64,000 nt of DNA from an uncultured Bacteroides sp. (GTDB lineage Bacteria > Bacteroidota > Bacteroidia > Bacteroidales > Bacteroidaceae), in assembly GCF_963666545.1 (NCBI RefSeq), contig NZ_OY762899.1, forward strand, positions 1,240,001 through 1,304,000, read 5' to 3'. The notes below the pieces were generated by a model, which worked only from the letters and a program-made list of their open reading frames with translations, did no database searches and had not been told where the DNA came from. Shown here piece by piece: positions 1-8,233 of this stretch (positions are counted from its first letter, which is position 1; each line of letters starts with the position of its first letter). A program made the translations under genes and the position numbers.

Positions 1-208
1 AATGCTGTGGCTTCACCAACTGCAAAGCCTCCATCTGCCTTTCCGCATGCACGTAAGAGTCATACAGATTTTCGCGTGTCACAGCAAGTTTCAACTTATC
101 AGTATATACCATCAGATATATATCCAACCAATGCATAAAAGGGGAATCGAGCGTTCCTCCGAAATCGAACGCTAAAGCTTTTATTTTTGTGAGGTTTTCT
201 GCAATCAT
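1..208 (-). CDS. HAD-superfamily hydrolase, N-terminal part only
   Basis: Only the first 69 codons lie in the window; the rest runs off the left edge. The ATG at 208-206 shares four bases (ATGA) with the stop of the upstream gene, so it is translationally coupled to the inositol cluster. Residues about 12-21 read LAFDFGGTLD, the HAD motif I; the first Asp is the expected phospho-acceptor, and the usual Asp two residues later is Gly, a variant seen in some HAD enzymes. By position it is a candidate phosphatase acting on an inositol-phosphate or phospholipid intermediate, but this is inferred from context only. Confidence 0.7.
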   Translation of the reverse strand, partial: MIAENLTKIKALAFDFGGTLDSPFMHWLDIYLMVYTDKLKLAVTRENLYDSYVHAERQMEALQLVKPQH

Positions 209-1215
209 ATTTTAAGCGATTCTTCTTTTTTCTTTATATTACCTACTTTCATCAAAGCAAGTCCCACTACAATCCAAAAAAGTTCTCTTACCCTGGTTAT
301 CAATGCCGTGTAAACGCCGTATGCTCCCGAGATTGATAGCCCTCCTACTGCCAAAGCAAAACCTCCTTCGCGTCCGCCAAGTTGCATAGGCATAAAGAAA
401 AGCAGGTTGGCCAGTAGAGAAGAGAAGGCAACAATAAGCATACAATTCACAAAACTAACATTTGTAGTAAGCACATTTAGTATCAGCCACACCTCTACGC
501 AAGAGATGATGCGAGCAGACAATTCGAGAGCCAATGCTCCGTAAAAAGAACTCTTTCGCTGACTGTGCAGCAAAGCAATCTGTTTGTCTATTGTCTCTAA
601 TTTATCTTTGTATTTCTCAGCAAAACGAATGGCATGTTTCTTCAAATAAGGAATGTGGCTACACAAGCGTACAAATGCCACTGCCATTCCTTTGCGATAT
701 CCTTTAATAAATAGGATAATCAACAGCAAACAAAGTGTCGTGATGAATCCTAATACAATTCCCATCAGCCAATTCACAGGAAATAATGCAATATAGAGAA
801 ACACCGAACCAAGCCAAAAGCAAAAATGAGAGAAGATATGCATCATCACATACAGAATAACAGAAGAGGTAGCCCGTTCAACACCAAGATAAGGTGTTAA
901 CTCCATAATGCGATAAGGCTCTCCACCCATCAGCCCCACAGGTGTAACATAATTGAGCGCAAAGCCGGACACAGTAAATTTGTAAACTCGAAGAAAAGAG
1001 ACCGGGCTCCGTCTGCCGTCTCTAATAATAAGAAACCAAGAACTCGTATTGATAAAGTAAATAACAAGCCAAAGAATCAATACAAGAGGCAGATATACCC
1101 CCGCTCTCTGAAGGTTATGCCATAATTCATCATATTTCATATCAAAAGAAAAGAGCATGATGATAACCACCAGTATGCCAAAGCATAAAAACACATTACG
1201 AAATTTACTGCCCAT
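205..1215 (-). CDS. Flippase-like integral membrane protein (UPF0104 / LPG_synthase_TM family)
   Basis: A 336-residue, strongly hydrophobic protein with roughly eight membrane segments (first at about residues 7-23). The middle segment YVTPVGLMGGEPYR (about 90-103) and the later MPMQLGGREGGFALAVGG (about 275-292) match the conserved Gly-rich loops of the UPF0104/AglD-type family, which is related to the membrane half of lysylphosphatidylglycerol synthase. Such proteins are thought to move or handle lipid-linked compounds across the inner membrane. It starts 10 bases after the CDP-alcohol phosphatidyltransferase stop and overlaps the HAD gene by 4 bases, so it is in the same operon. A role in flipping the inositol lipid made by its neighbours is inference. 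Confidence 0.75.
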   Translation of the reverse strand: MGSKFRNVFLCFGILVVIIMLFSFDMKYDELWHNLQRAGVYLPLVLILWLVIYFINTSSWFLIIRDGRRSPVSFLRVYKFTVSGFALNYVTPVGLMGGEPYRIMELTPYLGVERATSSVILYVMMHIFSHFCFWLGSVFLYIALFPVNWLMGIVLGFITTLCLLLIILFIKGYRKGMAVAFVRLCSHIPYLKKHAIRFAEKYKDKLETIDKQIALLHSQRKSSFYGALALELSARIISCVEVWLILNVLTTNVSFVNCMLIVAFSSLLANLLFFMPMQLGGREGGFALAVGGLSISGAYGVYTALITRVRELFWIVVGLALMKVGNIKKKEESLKI

Positions 1216-1225
1216 AATTGTCTGT

Positions 1226-2137
1226 TTATAACTTTTTATACAATCGACTGCTCAATGATTCATGGCGAACAACCATGTAAACCAACAACACATTAAGTAC
1301 CGTCAATTCAAAAACAAAATAGATCCATGGCATGCCGATGAATAAAGAGACAAAAAGGGCAATGACACGCGTGTTGAACGAAAGAATATTGGTATATTTC
1401 ATCAATGGTAAACTGCCCGTTCTGAAGTCTTGACTCAGTGCTTCGGGCATTGTTTCACCGTATTTCTTTCTGAGAGCAGTAAAGAAATGTTGGAAGCAAG
1501 GTGATGATTTCTCTTGAGATGCGGTGTAATTGCCATAAAACCACAAGAATGTCTTTCTCATACGGTTTCCTTTCCATGGCATTGATCGAAACAAAGCTCG
1601 TAATTGCTTGGAGTTATCAAATTCACTACCGGCTTTACCTTTCAAGAAAAAGAGATGAATGTTGCGGTAGTAATCGGCCATAGCTGCCTGCTTGCTATGA
1701 AAATAGCCTGTCAATGCAGCTAGTATCCATATATACCACGAATATTCGGGCATCAACCTCAAACAAATAGCAGCATAAATAGAAATAAACCAAAAGTCAC
1801 CGGATATACCATCAAGCATACGGCCCACTTCCGATTTTTGTCCCGTCATCCGTGCCAATTGTCCGTCAGCACTATCGTACATATTGGCCCATACAAGCAA
1901 ACACATACCGATGATGTTAAGCCATAAATCATCAAAGTAGAACATCACTCCGGCAGCTACTCCCAAAAAGATGGAAAAGATAGTTACCTGATTGGGAGAA
2001 ATACGTATCTTATTGAATAACAAAGCCCAACGATAACCAATCGGACGATAAAACACCAAGTCAAGATATTCTTCCGTATCGTTAGATTTTAAAGACCCTT
2101 CAAGAGAAACTCTTTCTTTTCTATTATTTGCGCTCAT
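1226..2137 (-). CDS. CDP-alcohol phosphatidyltransferase (inositol-phosphate transferring candidate)
   Basis: A 303-residue multi-pass membrane enzyme. Residues 88-114 carry the family signature: D88, D91-G92, A95-R96, G105, D109 and D114. These Asp residues bind the metal ions and the CDP-alcohol diphosphate. The last two Asp are separated by four residues (DGISGD) rather than the usual three. The enzyme moves a phospho-alcohol from a CDP-linked donor to an acceptor hydroxyl at the cytoplasmic membrane. With inositol-phosphate synthase and a nucleotidyltransferase beside it, the product is probably an inositol-phospho compound, made either from CDP-diacylglycerol or from CDP-inositol. Its start overlaps the ATP-grasp stop by 14 bases. 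Confidence 0.85.
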   Translation of the reverse strand: MSANNRKERVSLEGSLKSNDTEEYLDLVFYRPIGYRWALLFNKIRISPNQVTIFSIFLGVAAGVMFYFDDLWLNIIGMCLLVWANMYDSADGQLARMTGQKSEVGRMLDGISGDFWFISIYAAICLRLMPEYSWYIWILAALTGYFHSKQAAMADYYRNIHLFFLKGKAGSEFDNSKQLRALFRSMPWKGNRMRKTFLWFYGNYTASQEKSSPCFQHFFTALRKKYGETMPEALSQDFRTGSLPLMKYTNILSFNTRVIALFVSLFIGMPWIYFVFELTVLNVLLVYMVVRHESLSSRLYKKL

Positions 2138-2987
2138 TGATCATCTGAATTATTTTCTTAGCAATTTCACGGGCAGCCTCTATCCGGCACGGTGCAAAAC
2201 TAGGCCAGTCGTTAAAGTCGATAATGCGAATACTTCCATCGGGAGAGATAATACAATCTCCACCATAAACCACAACTTGGAGCACGCCGGCCGCCCGATC
2301 ACAGATTTCACGCAAATCGTCGAGTGAAAAAGGGATACCTTCTGGATGCCCATTAATTTCTTCGTAACCAAACTTGCTATGATTTTCATTAAAAGGATAG
2401 AACCAATGAAAAAAGTTAGTTCCGGCTACCCCATAGAATTTAACCAAGTCGCCACGTAAATGTTCATTTACAACAACCCGGTTTATGTCACGAAGCGCAT
2501 ACTCTGCTATTATTTCTCGCAGTTCATCTTCTTTGCGTACATAAGTAACATCTTCCCGGTGAATAGCATGAAAGTCTCCGCGCTTCACCCAACAAGGCAT
2601 AAACTGCTTGTTCTTAAGATAAGTTGCAACATCTTCATGTGTATCCATAATAAAACTGTCGGGATGAGGCACTTGGTGATCCATTAACAATCGAGTCATA
2701 CGTTCGCGCGTACAATTCTCAATACCAAAGCCTGAATTTACGGCCAAACATCCATTCTTCTCTAACTCTTGTAATCGATGAACGGCTTGTGCATTGCGCA
2801 ACATGGTCACAACTACATCCTCACGGATACCTGCCGAAAGAAATTCCTGTTCGGTATACATTCTTACCCGATAACCTGCATTACCTAACCAATCGGCCGT
2901 AGCCGAAAAGATGGCCGCATCATTACCAACATGATTGGGCGAATACAAAGTGGATCGCTGTATACCTGCTATTACTAAAGATTTCAT
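2124..2987 (-). CDS. ATP-grasp fold protein, possibly inositol-phosphate kinase or ligase
   Basis: A 287-residue soluble protein with ATP-grasp features: a Cys-x-x-Arg helix followed by QVPHPDSF (about 105-112), VKRG (134-137) as the likely ATP-binding lysine, VVNEHL (172-177) as the adenine hinge, LVKFYGVAG (181-189), and GGDCII then IIDFNDWPSF (242-264), which supplies the metal-binding Asp/Asn. The combination of a K-x-Y/F strand, a G-D-x-I-I strand and a D-F/I-N-x-x-P end resembles inositol 1,3,4-trisphosphate kinase-type and RimK-type ATP-grasp enzymes. The substrate cannot be read from sequence. Start and stop both overlap neighbours, so it belongs to the inositol operon. Confidence 0.65.
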   Translation of the reverse strand: MKSLVIAGIQRSTLYSPNHVGNDAAIFSATADWLGNAGYRVRMYTEQEFLSAGIREDVVVTMLRNAQAVHRLQELEKNGCLAVNSGFGIENCTRERMTRLLMDHQVPHPDSFIMDTHEDVATYLKNKQFMPCWVKRGDFHAIHREDVTYVRKEDELREIIAEYALRDINRVVVNEHLRGDLVKFYGVAGTNFFHWFYPFNENHSKFGYEEINGHPEGIPFSLDDLREICDRAAGVLQVVVYGGDCIISPDGSIRIIDFNDWPSFAPCRIEAAREIAKKIIQMINERK

Positions 2988-3697
2988 TTTTCTTCTACTC
3001 CATTTAAAAATAACTCTGCCTTAGAAATATCACTTGCGTGATCTACGTCGATAATCTTAGAAAAAGGATAAGCTTGAACTTTCAATCCCGAATAAACCAT
3101 TTGTCGCTGAAAGTTGCGCATGCGCGAAACTCCCGAATCAATAGCTGTCTGGAGCAAAGAGATCACCTTGCCATTTAGACAATAAATACCTCCTGACACA
3201 TAACGAAGCCCATCATAAGCCTCATCTACAAAGTCAGTGATTGCCAGTTCATTGTTTGTTTTTACATACAGCGGCTTCTCATCATCAATATAATCTGTCA
3301 CCGCCATCAATGCATCGTATTTATCATCAGCTTCGAAACTGCGAATATAAGCAGAAAATTCCAATGCAGAAAAGATAGGATCAATTGTTGTGAGACATAG
3401 CTTCTTTCCTTGCGGGATAAGAGACGCCAATTCGTAAAAACTATGAAGTGAATCAGGGGTAGTTTTAACCAGAATATGCAACGGTATCGGTAGTTTTAAA
3501 GCATCCAGATGAACCCTTACATCAGCCATTTCTGCATTTATAATAATGCTTATCGACTCCGCATTATTATCTAAAAAAATAGCAATCAGCCTATCAAGCA
3601 TCGCTTTCCCGTTAATTTGTAACAATGGCTTTGAAGTTTCCACACCATCGGCAACGAGACGCGATCCTTGTCCGGCTGCTATTATTGCATATTCCAT
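2984..3697 (-). CDS. MobA/GlmU-like nucleotidyltransferase, candidate inositol-phosphate cytidylyltransferase
   Basis: A 237-residue single-domain NTP transferase. The N-terminus has AAGQGSRL (7-14), the nucleotide-binding loop, followed by KPLL (23-26), and LTTIDPIF (about 101-108) stands where the metal-binding Asp strand is expected. The family joins a sugar or polyol phosphate to NTP. In archaeal di-myo-inositol-phosphate synthesis a related cytidylyltransferase makes CDP-inositol for a CDP-alcohol transferase, and both partner types are here. CDP-inositol as product is therefore a reasonable but unproven inference. The stop overlaps the ATP-grasp start by 4 bases. Confidence 0.75.
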   Translation of the reverse strand: MEYAIIAAGQGSRLVADGVETSKPLLQINGKAMLDRLIAIFLDNNAESISIIINAEMADVRVHLDALKLPIPLHILVKTTPDSLHSFYELASLIPQGKKLCLTTIDPIFSALEFSAYIRSFEADDKYDALMAVTDYIDDEKPLYVKTNNELAITDFVDEAYDGLRYVSGGIYCLNGKVISLLQTAIDSGVSRMRNFQRQMVYSGLKVQAYPFSKIIDVDHASDISKAELFLNGVEEK

Positions 3698-3735
3698 ATT
3701 TCTTTTCTAAAAGTTATCACCTTACCACACAAAAC

Positions 3736-3782
3736 AGAGAGGGAATTCAAAAGAATCTCCATTCTTTCAGATGTCCCTCTCT
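3736..3782 (-). terminator. Hairpin between inositol synthase and nucleotidyltransferase
   Basis: A 9-bp perfect outer stem (AGAGAGGGA at 3736-3744 with TCCCTCTCT at 3774-3782) encloses a second 7-bp stem (AAAGAAT/ATTCTTT on the transcript). It is followed on the leftward transcript by GTTTTGTG, a modest T-rich tail. It could lower transcription of the downstream genes relative to the inositol synthase, as an attenuator, rather than end it completely, because no strong promoter is visible in the remaining gap. Confidence 0.55.
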
Positions 3783-3811
3783 ATTATTTTATTCAAAAAA
3801 AAAGAGTCAAA

Positions 3812-5110
3812 TTAGTCCAAATAGTCTAATGTCTCTTCCCCAATCATCTTACGAAGCGTATTCTTCAGTTTGGTATACTGAATGAATAAATCATGTTCGG
3901 GGATGTGTTCAAAGTCGTGCATCGGGCTCTTGAAGTAGAATGACAACCAGTTTTGAATGCCCGACATGCCCACACGTTGAGCAAGATCAGTAAACAATAC
4001 TAAGTCGAGTACCAGTGGTGCAGCCAAGATAGAGTCACGACAAAGAAAATCCACCTTCAATTGCATAGGATATCCCATCCAACCTACGATGTCAATGTTA
4101 TCCCAACCTTCTTTATTGTCTTTGCGAGGAGGGTAGTAATTGATACGTACTTTGTGATAAATGTTGCCGTAAAGTTCAGGGTAAAGTTCAGGTTGAAGAA
4201 TGGTGTCAATAACAGAAAGTTTGCTCACCTCTTTTGTTTTGAATGAATCCGGATCATCCAATACTTCACCATCTCTGTTACCGAGAATGTTTGTAGAGAA
4301 CCAACCATCCAAGCCAAGCATACGAGTTTTCAACATCGGAGCAAGAACAGTCTTTATCATTGTTTGACCTGTCTTGAAATCTTTTCCACAAATAGGAACA
4401 TTTTGTTTAGCAGAGAACTCCCACATAGCAGGCATGTCTACACAAAGGTTTGGAGCACCCATAATGAACGGAGCACCTTCGGCTACAGCAGCATAAGCAT
4501 AACACATACTAGGAGCGATCTTCTCTGTCAAATTGTCTTTCATTGCTTTTTCGAAAGCAGCAAGAGATTGGTGTTCGTCACACAATGGCAGATAGACTTC
4601 TGTACTAGCGGCCCAAATAACCACTACACGTTCGCAATGATTGGCTACTTTAAAATCGCGTATATCTTTACGTATTTGTTCTGTCAATTCCCAACGGGTT
4701 GTGGCTCTCTTTACATGCGTTCCATGAAGACGTTTCACCCAATTTTGATCGAAAGCAGCAGGCATCGGCTTAATGGCCTGCAATTCTTCCTTCACGCCGT
4801 CCAAATCTTTTTGTACCAACACTTCGGCATGTTGAGCAGCTGCATACACATCGTCCTCAAAGATGTCCCATCCGCCAAAAACCAAATCATTGAGGTCTGC
4901 CAAAGGCACTACCTCCTTTATTTTAGGAAAGCGGTTTTCATTTCTTTTTCCCAAACGTATGGTTGCCAACTGAGTAATAGAACCGATTGGTTTTGCAAGT
5001 CCTTTGCGAACAGCTAAGGTACCCACAACAAAAGTGGAAGCAACTGCGCCTCCCAATCCAACAACCAATACACCTAACCGACCATTGGCCGGTTGAATTT
5101 CTTGTTTCAT
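3812..5110 (-). CDS. ino1: myo-inositol-1-phosphate synthase
   Basis: A 432-residue NAD-dependent synthase converting glucose 6-phosphate to L-myo-inositol 1-phosphate, the entry step for inositol lipids. The N-terminus VVGLGGAVAS (16-25) is the Rossmann NAD-binding loop. The central NILGNRDGEVLDDPDSF and the stretch NIDIVGWMGYPMQLKVDFLC contain the conserved catalytic-domain signatures of the eukaryote/Bacteroidetes-type enzyme, and the length fits the shorter bacterial form. It is the first gene of the leftward inositol cluster, with its own promoter upstream and a hairpin downstream. Inositol lipids of gut Bacteroides depend on such a synthase. Confidence 0.95.
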   Translation of the reverse strand: MKQEIQPANGRLGVLVVGLGGAVASTFVVGTLAVRKGLAKPIGSITQLATIRLGKRNENRFPKIKEVVPLADLNDLVFGGWDIFEDDVYAAAQHAEVLVQKDLDGVKEELQAIKPMPAAFDQNWVKRLHGTHVKRATTRWELTEQIRKDIRDFKVANHCERVVVIWAASTEVYLPLCDEHQSLAAFEKAMKDNLTEKIAPSMCYAYAAVAEGAPFIMGAPNLCVDMPAMWEFSAKQNVPICGKDFKTGQTMIKTVLAPMLKTRMLGLDGWFSTNILGNRDGEVLDDPDSFKTKEVSKLSVIDTILQPELYPELYGNIYHKVRINYYPPRKDNKEGWDNIDIVGWMGYPMQLKVDFLCRDSILAAPLVLDLVLFTDLAQRVGMSGIQNWLSFYFKSPMHDFEHIPEHDLFIQYTKLKNTLRKMIGEETLDYLD

Positions 5111-5501
5111 TTTTACTACTGTTTAATTAATGTTGATATAATCATGACAAAAGTAGACAATCAAAAGCATCAACAAAAGTTCTAAAGGTGGTACAAAATA
5201 GTCAATATGGCTTTTTTATATCAAGAAGATGAAGAAAAGATGAATTATGCATAAATAAGTAAAAGAGCAACGATAAGTCCTAAATATAAACATTACAGTT
5301 AAAATAAGAAAGTTCATAATATCATCCAATAAGCTTTTATTGCACGACAAATTGCATATTTTCATCTATTGCTAGCATCTATTCGCCTATAGATAGCAAT
5401 AATACCTTAACTCTAGACAAAACTATTTATAGCTAACAAGTTTTACATATTATTCTAAAAAGTCCTTTTTAGGAATCATTAGAGAAAAAAACCTTTCCAA
5501 T
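5111..5501. other. Intergenic region upstream of inositol synthase
   Basis: 391 AT-rich bases with no credible gene. It holds the synthase promoter near 5148-5177, an imperfect hairpin at 5368-5400 (two 6-bp stem segments, ATTGCT/AGCAAT and ATCTAT/ATAGAT, with a 3-base bulge), and a short AT hairpin at 5455-5472 just after the kinase gene that may be a weak terminator. Nothing else recognisable was seen. Confidence 0.6.
5148..5177 (-). promoter_or_regulatory. Bacteroides-type promoter of inositol synthase
   Basis: On the leftward strand, TACTTTTG (5155-5148) matches the -7 box TAnnTTTG, and TTTG (5177-5174) lies 18 bases upstream, close to the usual 19-21 spacing for the -33 box. It is 38 bases before the ATG of the synthase. 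Confidence 0.65.
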
Positions 5502-6797
5502 TTATAAGTGAGGGAAAAAAATGCGAAAGCGGGTTAATCCGTCACTATAAGTCCGCAAAGAGAAAGTGCAACCGTGACGACTAAGTATCTCTCGAATAAA
5601 GATCAGACCAATACCTTGTCCATCAGGCTTAGTAGAGAAAAAAGGACTGAATAACTTCGCTTCTATCTCTTTGGAAATACCCTTACCATTATCAATCACT
5701 TCTATAGCTACCGGAAGCGAAGTACGAATAGTTATTTCTCCATCGTGTTCAATGCTTTCGGCTGCATTTTTGATAATATTAACCAATACCTGTTCAAAGA
5801 GAGCTCCATCCAGCTCCACCATAGGGAGCTCCGCACATTCAAGACGAATAGTAATGTTTCTATCCATGCACATACCTTCCATAAAACGTTTGCAAGACGA
5901 TAGCAGTTCATTCAAATTTACCGGAGACAAATGAGGCTCGGGTATTTTCACCACATCAGCAAAACGAGTAATAAAACGGCTCATGGAAAAACAACGATCG
6001 GTACAAACACGCATTACTTGGCAAATCTCTTCCATGTTATTCTCTTCAGCAAGAGCTTGCTCTACTGTGTCGAGGGTTGACGTGATGCCGGCTGTTGTGT
6101 TATTCACTTCGTGAGCAATCATCCGAATCACCTTCTCATAAGCTTTCTTCTCCGCCTTCATTACTTCGTCCGTTAAACTCTCTACCAGAAAGAAAGGATG
6201 CTGAAAACCCCGATCTATAAAAGAGGAACGCGTACATTTATAAATATTCGAATCGTTCAACCTCACAGTAATACTTTCTCCTCTGGGTATAGCCATCAAT
6301 TCGTTTGCCAATGCGGAATCTATATCATTCAGCTTTTGCCCCAACGCATCCTCAAGTTTTACCCCCATCATCTTAAGTGCCATGGGGTTAAGCTGAGACA
6401 CGTCCTCATCGAGCGTAGTAATAATGACCCCCATAGGCGAGGCGTTGATCAGTAAATCGAGAAAATGGTTTTGTTCTCTCAAGCGTAGCCGCTCATTTTT
6501 GAGTTGCTCCATCATGCGATTAAATACATTCACCACCCGATCAGCTTCCGCTTCTCCCACAAGACTAAGACGGCTGCTAAAATCCTGCTCCCTTAACAGT
6601 TCCATACCACTACCGATGGTGTGCAAGGGTTTTACTATTTTCCGATAGAACAAGATGAGAAAGAGTACTGTAACAACAATAAGCCCTTCTACAGTATAAA
6701 ACAACCAAGGAGTGGAACGAGCTGCGACATAAGTAAGCAGCGACAGAATAATCAATAGTAAAATGGCAAGAATGCCGAACAAGCCCTTTAGTCGCAT
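5502..6797 (-). CDS. Sensor histidine kinase, NtrY/NtrB-like partner of the NtrC-type regulator
   Basis: A 431-residue membrane kinase. Two membrane segments (about 5-25 and 32-50) are separated by a very short loop, so there is almost no periplasmic sensing domain. A HAMP-like linker (about 52-103), a PAS-like domain (about 108-200), the phospho-acceptor box MIAHEVNN with H229, and an HATPase domain with N-box (about 339-347), DNGKGI (369-374) and GQGIGL (393-398) follow. It should phosphorylate the adjacent regulator, whose stop is 9 bases upstream. The architecture suggests sensing of membrane or cytoplasmic conditions. It is the last gene of the channel-regulator-kinase operon. Confidence 0.9.
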   Translation of the reverse strand: MRLKGLFGILAILLLIILSLLTYVAARSTPWLFYTVEGLIVVTVLFLILFYRKIVKPLHTIGSGMELLREQDFSSRLSLVGEAEADRVVNVFNRMMEQLKNERLRLREQNHFLDLLINASPMGVIITTLDEDVSQLNPMALKMMGVKLEDALGQKLNDIDSALANELMAIPRGESITVRLNDSNIYKCTRSSFIDRGFQHPFFLVESLTDEVMKAEKKAYEKVIRMIAHEVNNTTAGITSTLDTVEQALAEENNMEEICQVMRVCTDRCFSMSRFITRFADVVKIPEPHLSPVNLNELLSSCKRFMEGMCMDRNITIRLECAELPMVELDGALFEQVLVNIIKNAAESIEHDGEITIRTSLPVAIEVIDNGKGISKEIEAKLFSPFFSTKPDGQGIGLIFIREILSRHGCTFSLRTYSDGLTRFRIFFPHL

Positions 6798-6806
6798 GAT
6801 GATTGA

Positions 6807-8165
6807 TTAGTTGTTGACGGTAATATTATACTTCTCCAGTCGACGATACAACGCAGCCCGACTAATGCCAAGTGCAAGAGCTACCTGACTGAGATTTCCA
6901 CGGCAACGTTCCAAAGTCTGAAGAATGGTTTGTCGTTCAATCTCATCAAGAGTCATGCCGGTAAGCGATGTTGTAGACGAAGATGGTTCTTCATGCCGAT
7001 GATATTGACTTTCAAAATCAGCTCCTTCCAAAATCTCTTTGCCACTTATCAGGATTGTTCGCTCCACCAGATTTTTTAGTTCACGAATATTGCCCGGATA
7101 AGGTAAACGGGTAAGAAATTGCAAAGCATCATTTGAAAGTTCCGTATGTGGCAATCCGTTTGCCTCCGCTTGTTTATCAGCAAAATGACGAGCCAAGAGC
7201 GGAATATCCTCTCTTCGCTCGCGCAATGCAGGAAGATGTATCGTGATAAGATTGATACGATAGAACAAATCTTCACGAAAAGTATGTTCATTCACCATTT
7301 TGCGCAAATCAGCGTTGGTAGCACTAACCACCCGTATATCTATTTTTCGAGGACGACTGTCCCCCAACACTTCAAAGGTTTGGTCTTGAAGCACCCGAAG
7401 TAACTTCACTTGGCATGAGTGATCCAGATCACCTATTTCATCGAGAAATATAGTGCCCTTATTTGCCAATTCAAAACGCCCCGTACGATCTGTTGTGGCA
7501 TCCGTAAAAGCTCCTTTTTTATGCCCGAACATTTCACTTTCAAATAAACTTTGAGAAATCCCTCCGAGATTCACTTTCACAAACGGATGCTTGATGCGTT
7601 GGCTATTGGCATGTATCGCTTCTGCTATAAGTTCCTTGCCAGTACCGCTTTCTCCGGTAATCAGTACCGATGCATTGGTTCGGGCAATGCGCCCCACCGT
7701 ATTCAACACATCAGTCAAAACTCTCGATCTTCCTATGATATTACTTCTTATCAACGCATCCGTCTGCTTCTGTTCTTCCTCTTTATTTTTAGGCATGACG
7801 GTTAATTGCAATGCTGTTTCGATTCGTTGCAACAAAGCTGCATTATTCCAAGGTTTGGTAATAAAGTCGAATGCTCCGGCTTGCATACCTTGCACGGCTA
7901 ATTGAATGCTACCCCAAGCAGTCATTAAGATGACGGGAGTGTCGGGACGAAAAAGCTTCACTTGTCTAAGCAGGGTAAGACCTTCTTCTCCCGTTGTGGT
8001 AAGTGAAAAGTTCATATCCATCAACACTAATCTGGGAGAAACAGTACGCACTACATCCATCGCTTCTTTGGGAGAAGCCACAGCCTCAACCTCATAGCCT
8101 GCTCGTTTCAGCATAAAGCTAAGAGAAGAACGTATGGCCGAATCATCATCTATAATTAAAATCAT
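6807..8165 (-). CDS. NtrC-family sigma-54-dependent response regulator
   Basis: A 452-residue regulator. The receiver domain (1-120) has acidic D6-D8, phospho-acceptor D50 and K104. The AAA+ domain (about 142-370) has Walker A GESGTGKE (171-178) and Walker B IFLDEIGD (239-246). The sigma-54 contact loop reads GAFTDA (218-223) rather than GAFTGA. A Fis-type helix-turn-helix ends the protein (about 410-450). It activates RNA polymerase carrying sigma-54 from upstream sites. The likely targets are the two sigma-54-like promoters at 9741-9756 and 22287-22302. It lies 68 bases after the channel gene and probably shares its transcript. Confidence 0.93.
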   Translation of the reverse strand: MILIIDDDSAIRSSLSFMLKRAGYEVEAVASPKEAMDVVRTVSPRLVLMDMNFSLTTTGEEGLTLLRQVKLFRPDTPVILMTAWGSIQLAVQGMQAGAFDFITKPWNNAALLQRIETALQLTVMPKNKEEEQKQTDALIRSNIIGRSRVLTDVLNTVGRIARTNASVLITGESGTGKELIAEAIHANSQRIKHPFVKVNLGGISQSLFESEMFGHKKGAFTDATTDRTGRFELANKGTIFLDEIGDLDHSCQVKLLRVLQDQTFEVLGDSRPRKIDIRVVSATNADLRKMVNEHTFREDLFYRINLITIHLPALRERREDIPLLARHFADKQAEANGLPHTELSNDALQFLTRLPYPGNIRELKNLVERTILISGKEILEGADFESQYHRHEEPSSSTTSLTGMTLDEIERQTILQTLERCRGNLSQVALALGISRAALYRRLEKYNITVNN

Positions 8166-8233
8166 AAAAGCGTCTTTATGTATAAACCTGAGATATATAA
8201 AACAAAAATACTAAAATATATTGTATGCCCTTA

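Noticed and set aside
4364-5017. Plus-strand frame of 217 codons
   Set aside because: Antisense to inositol-phosphate synthase; no start signal or family features.
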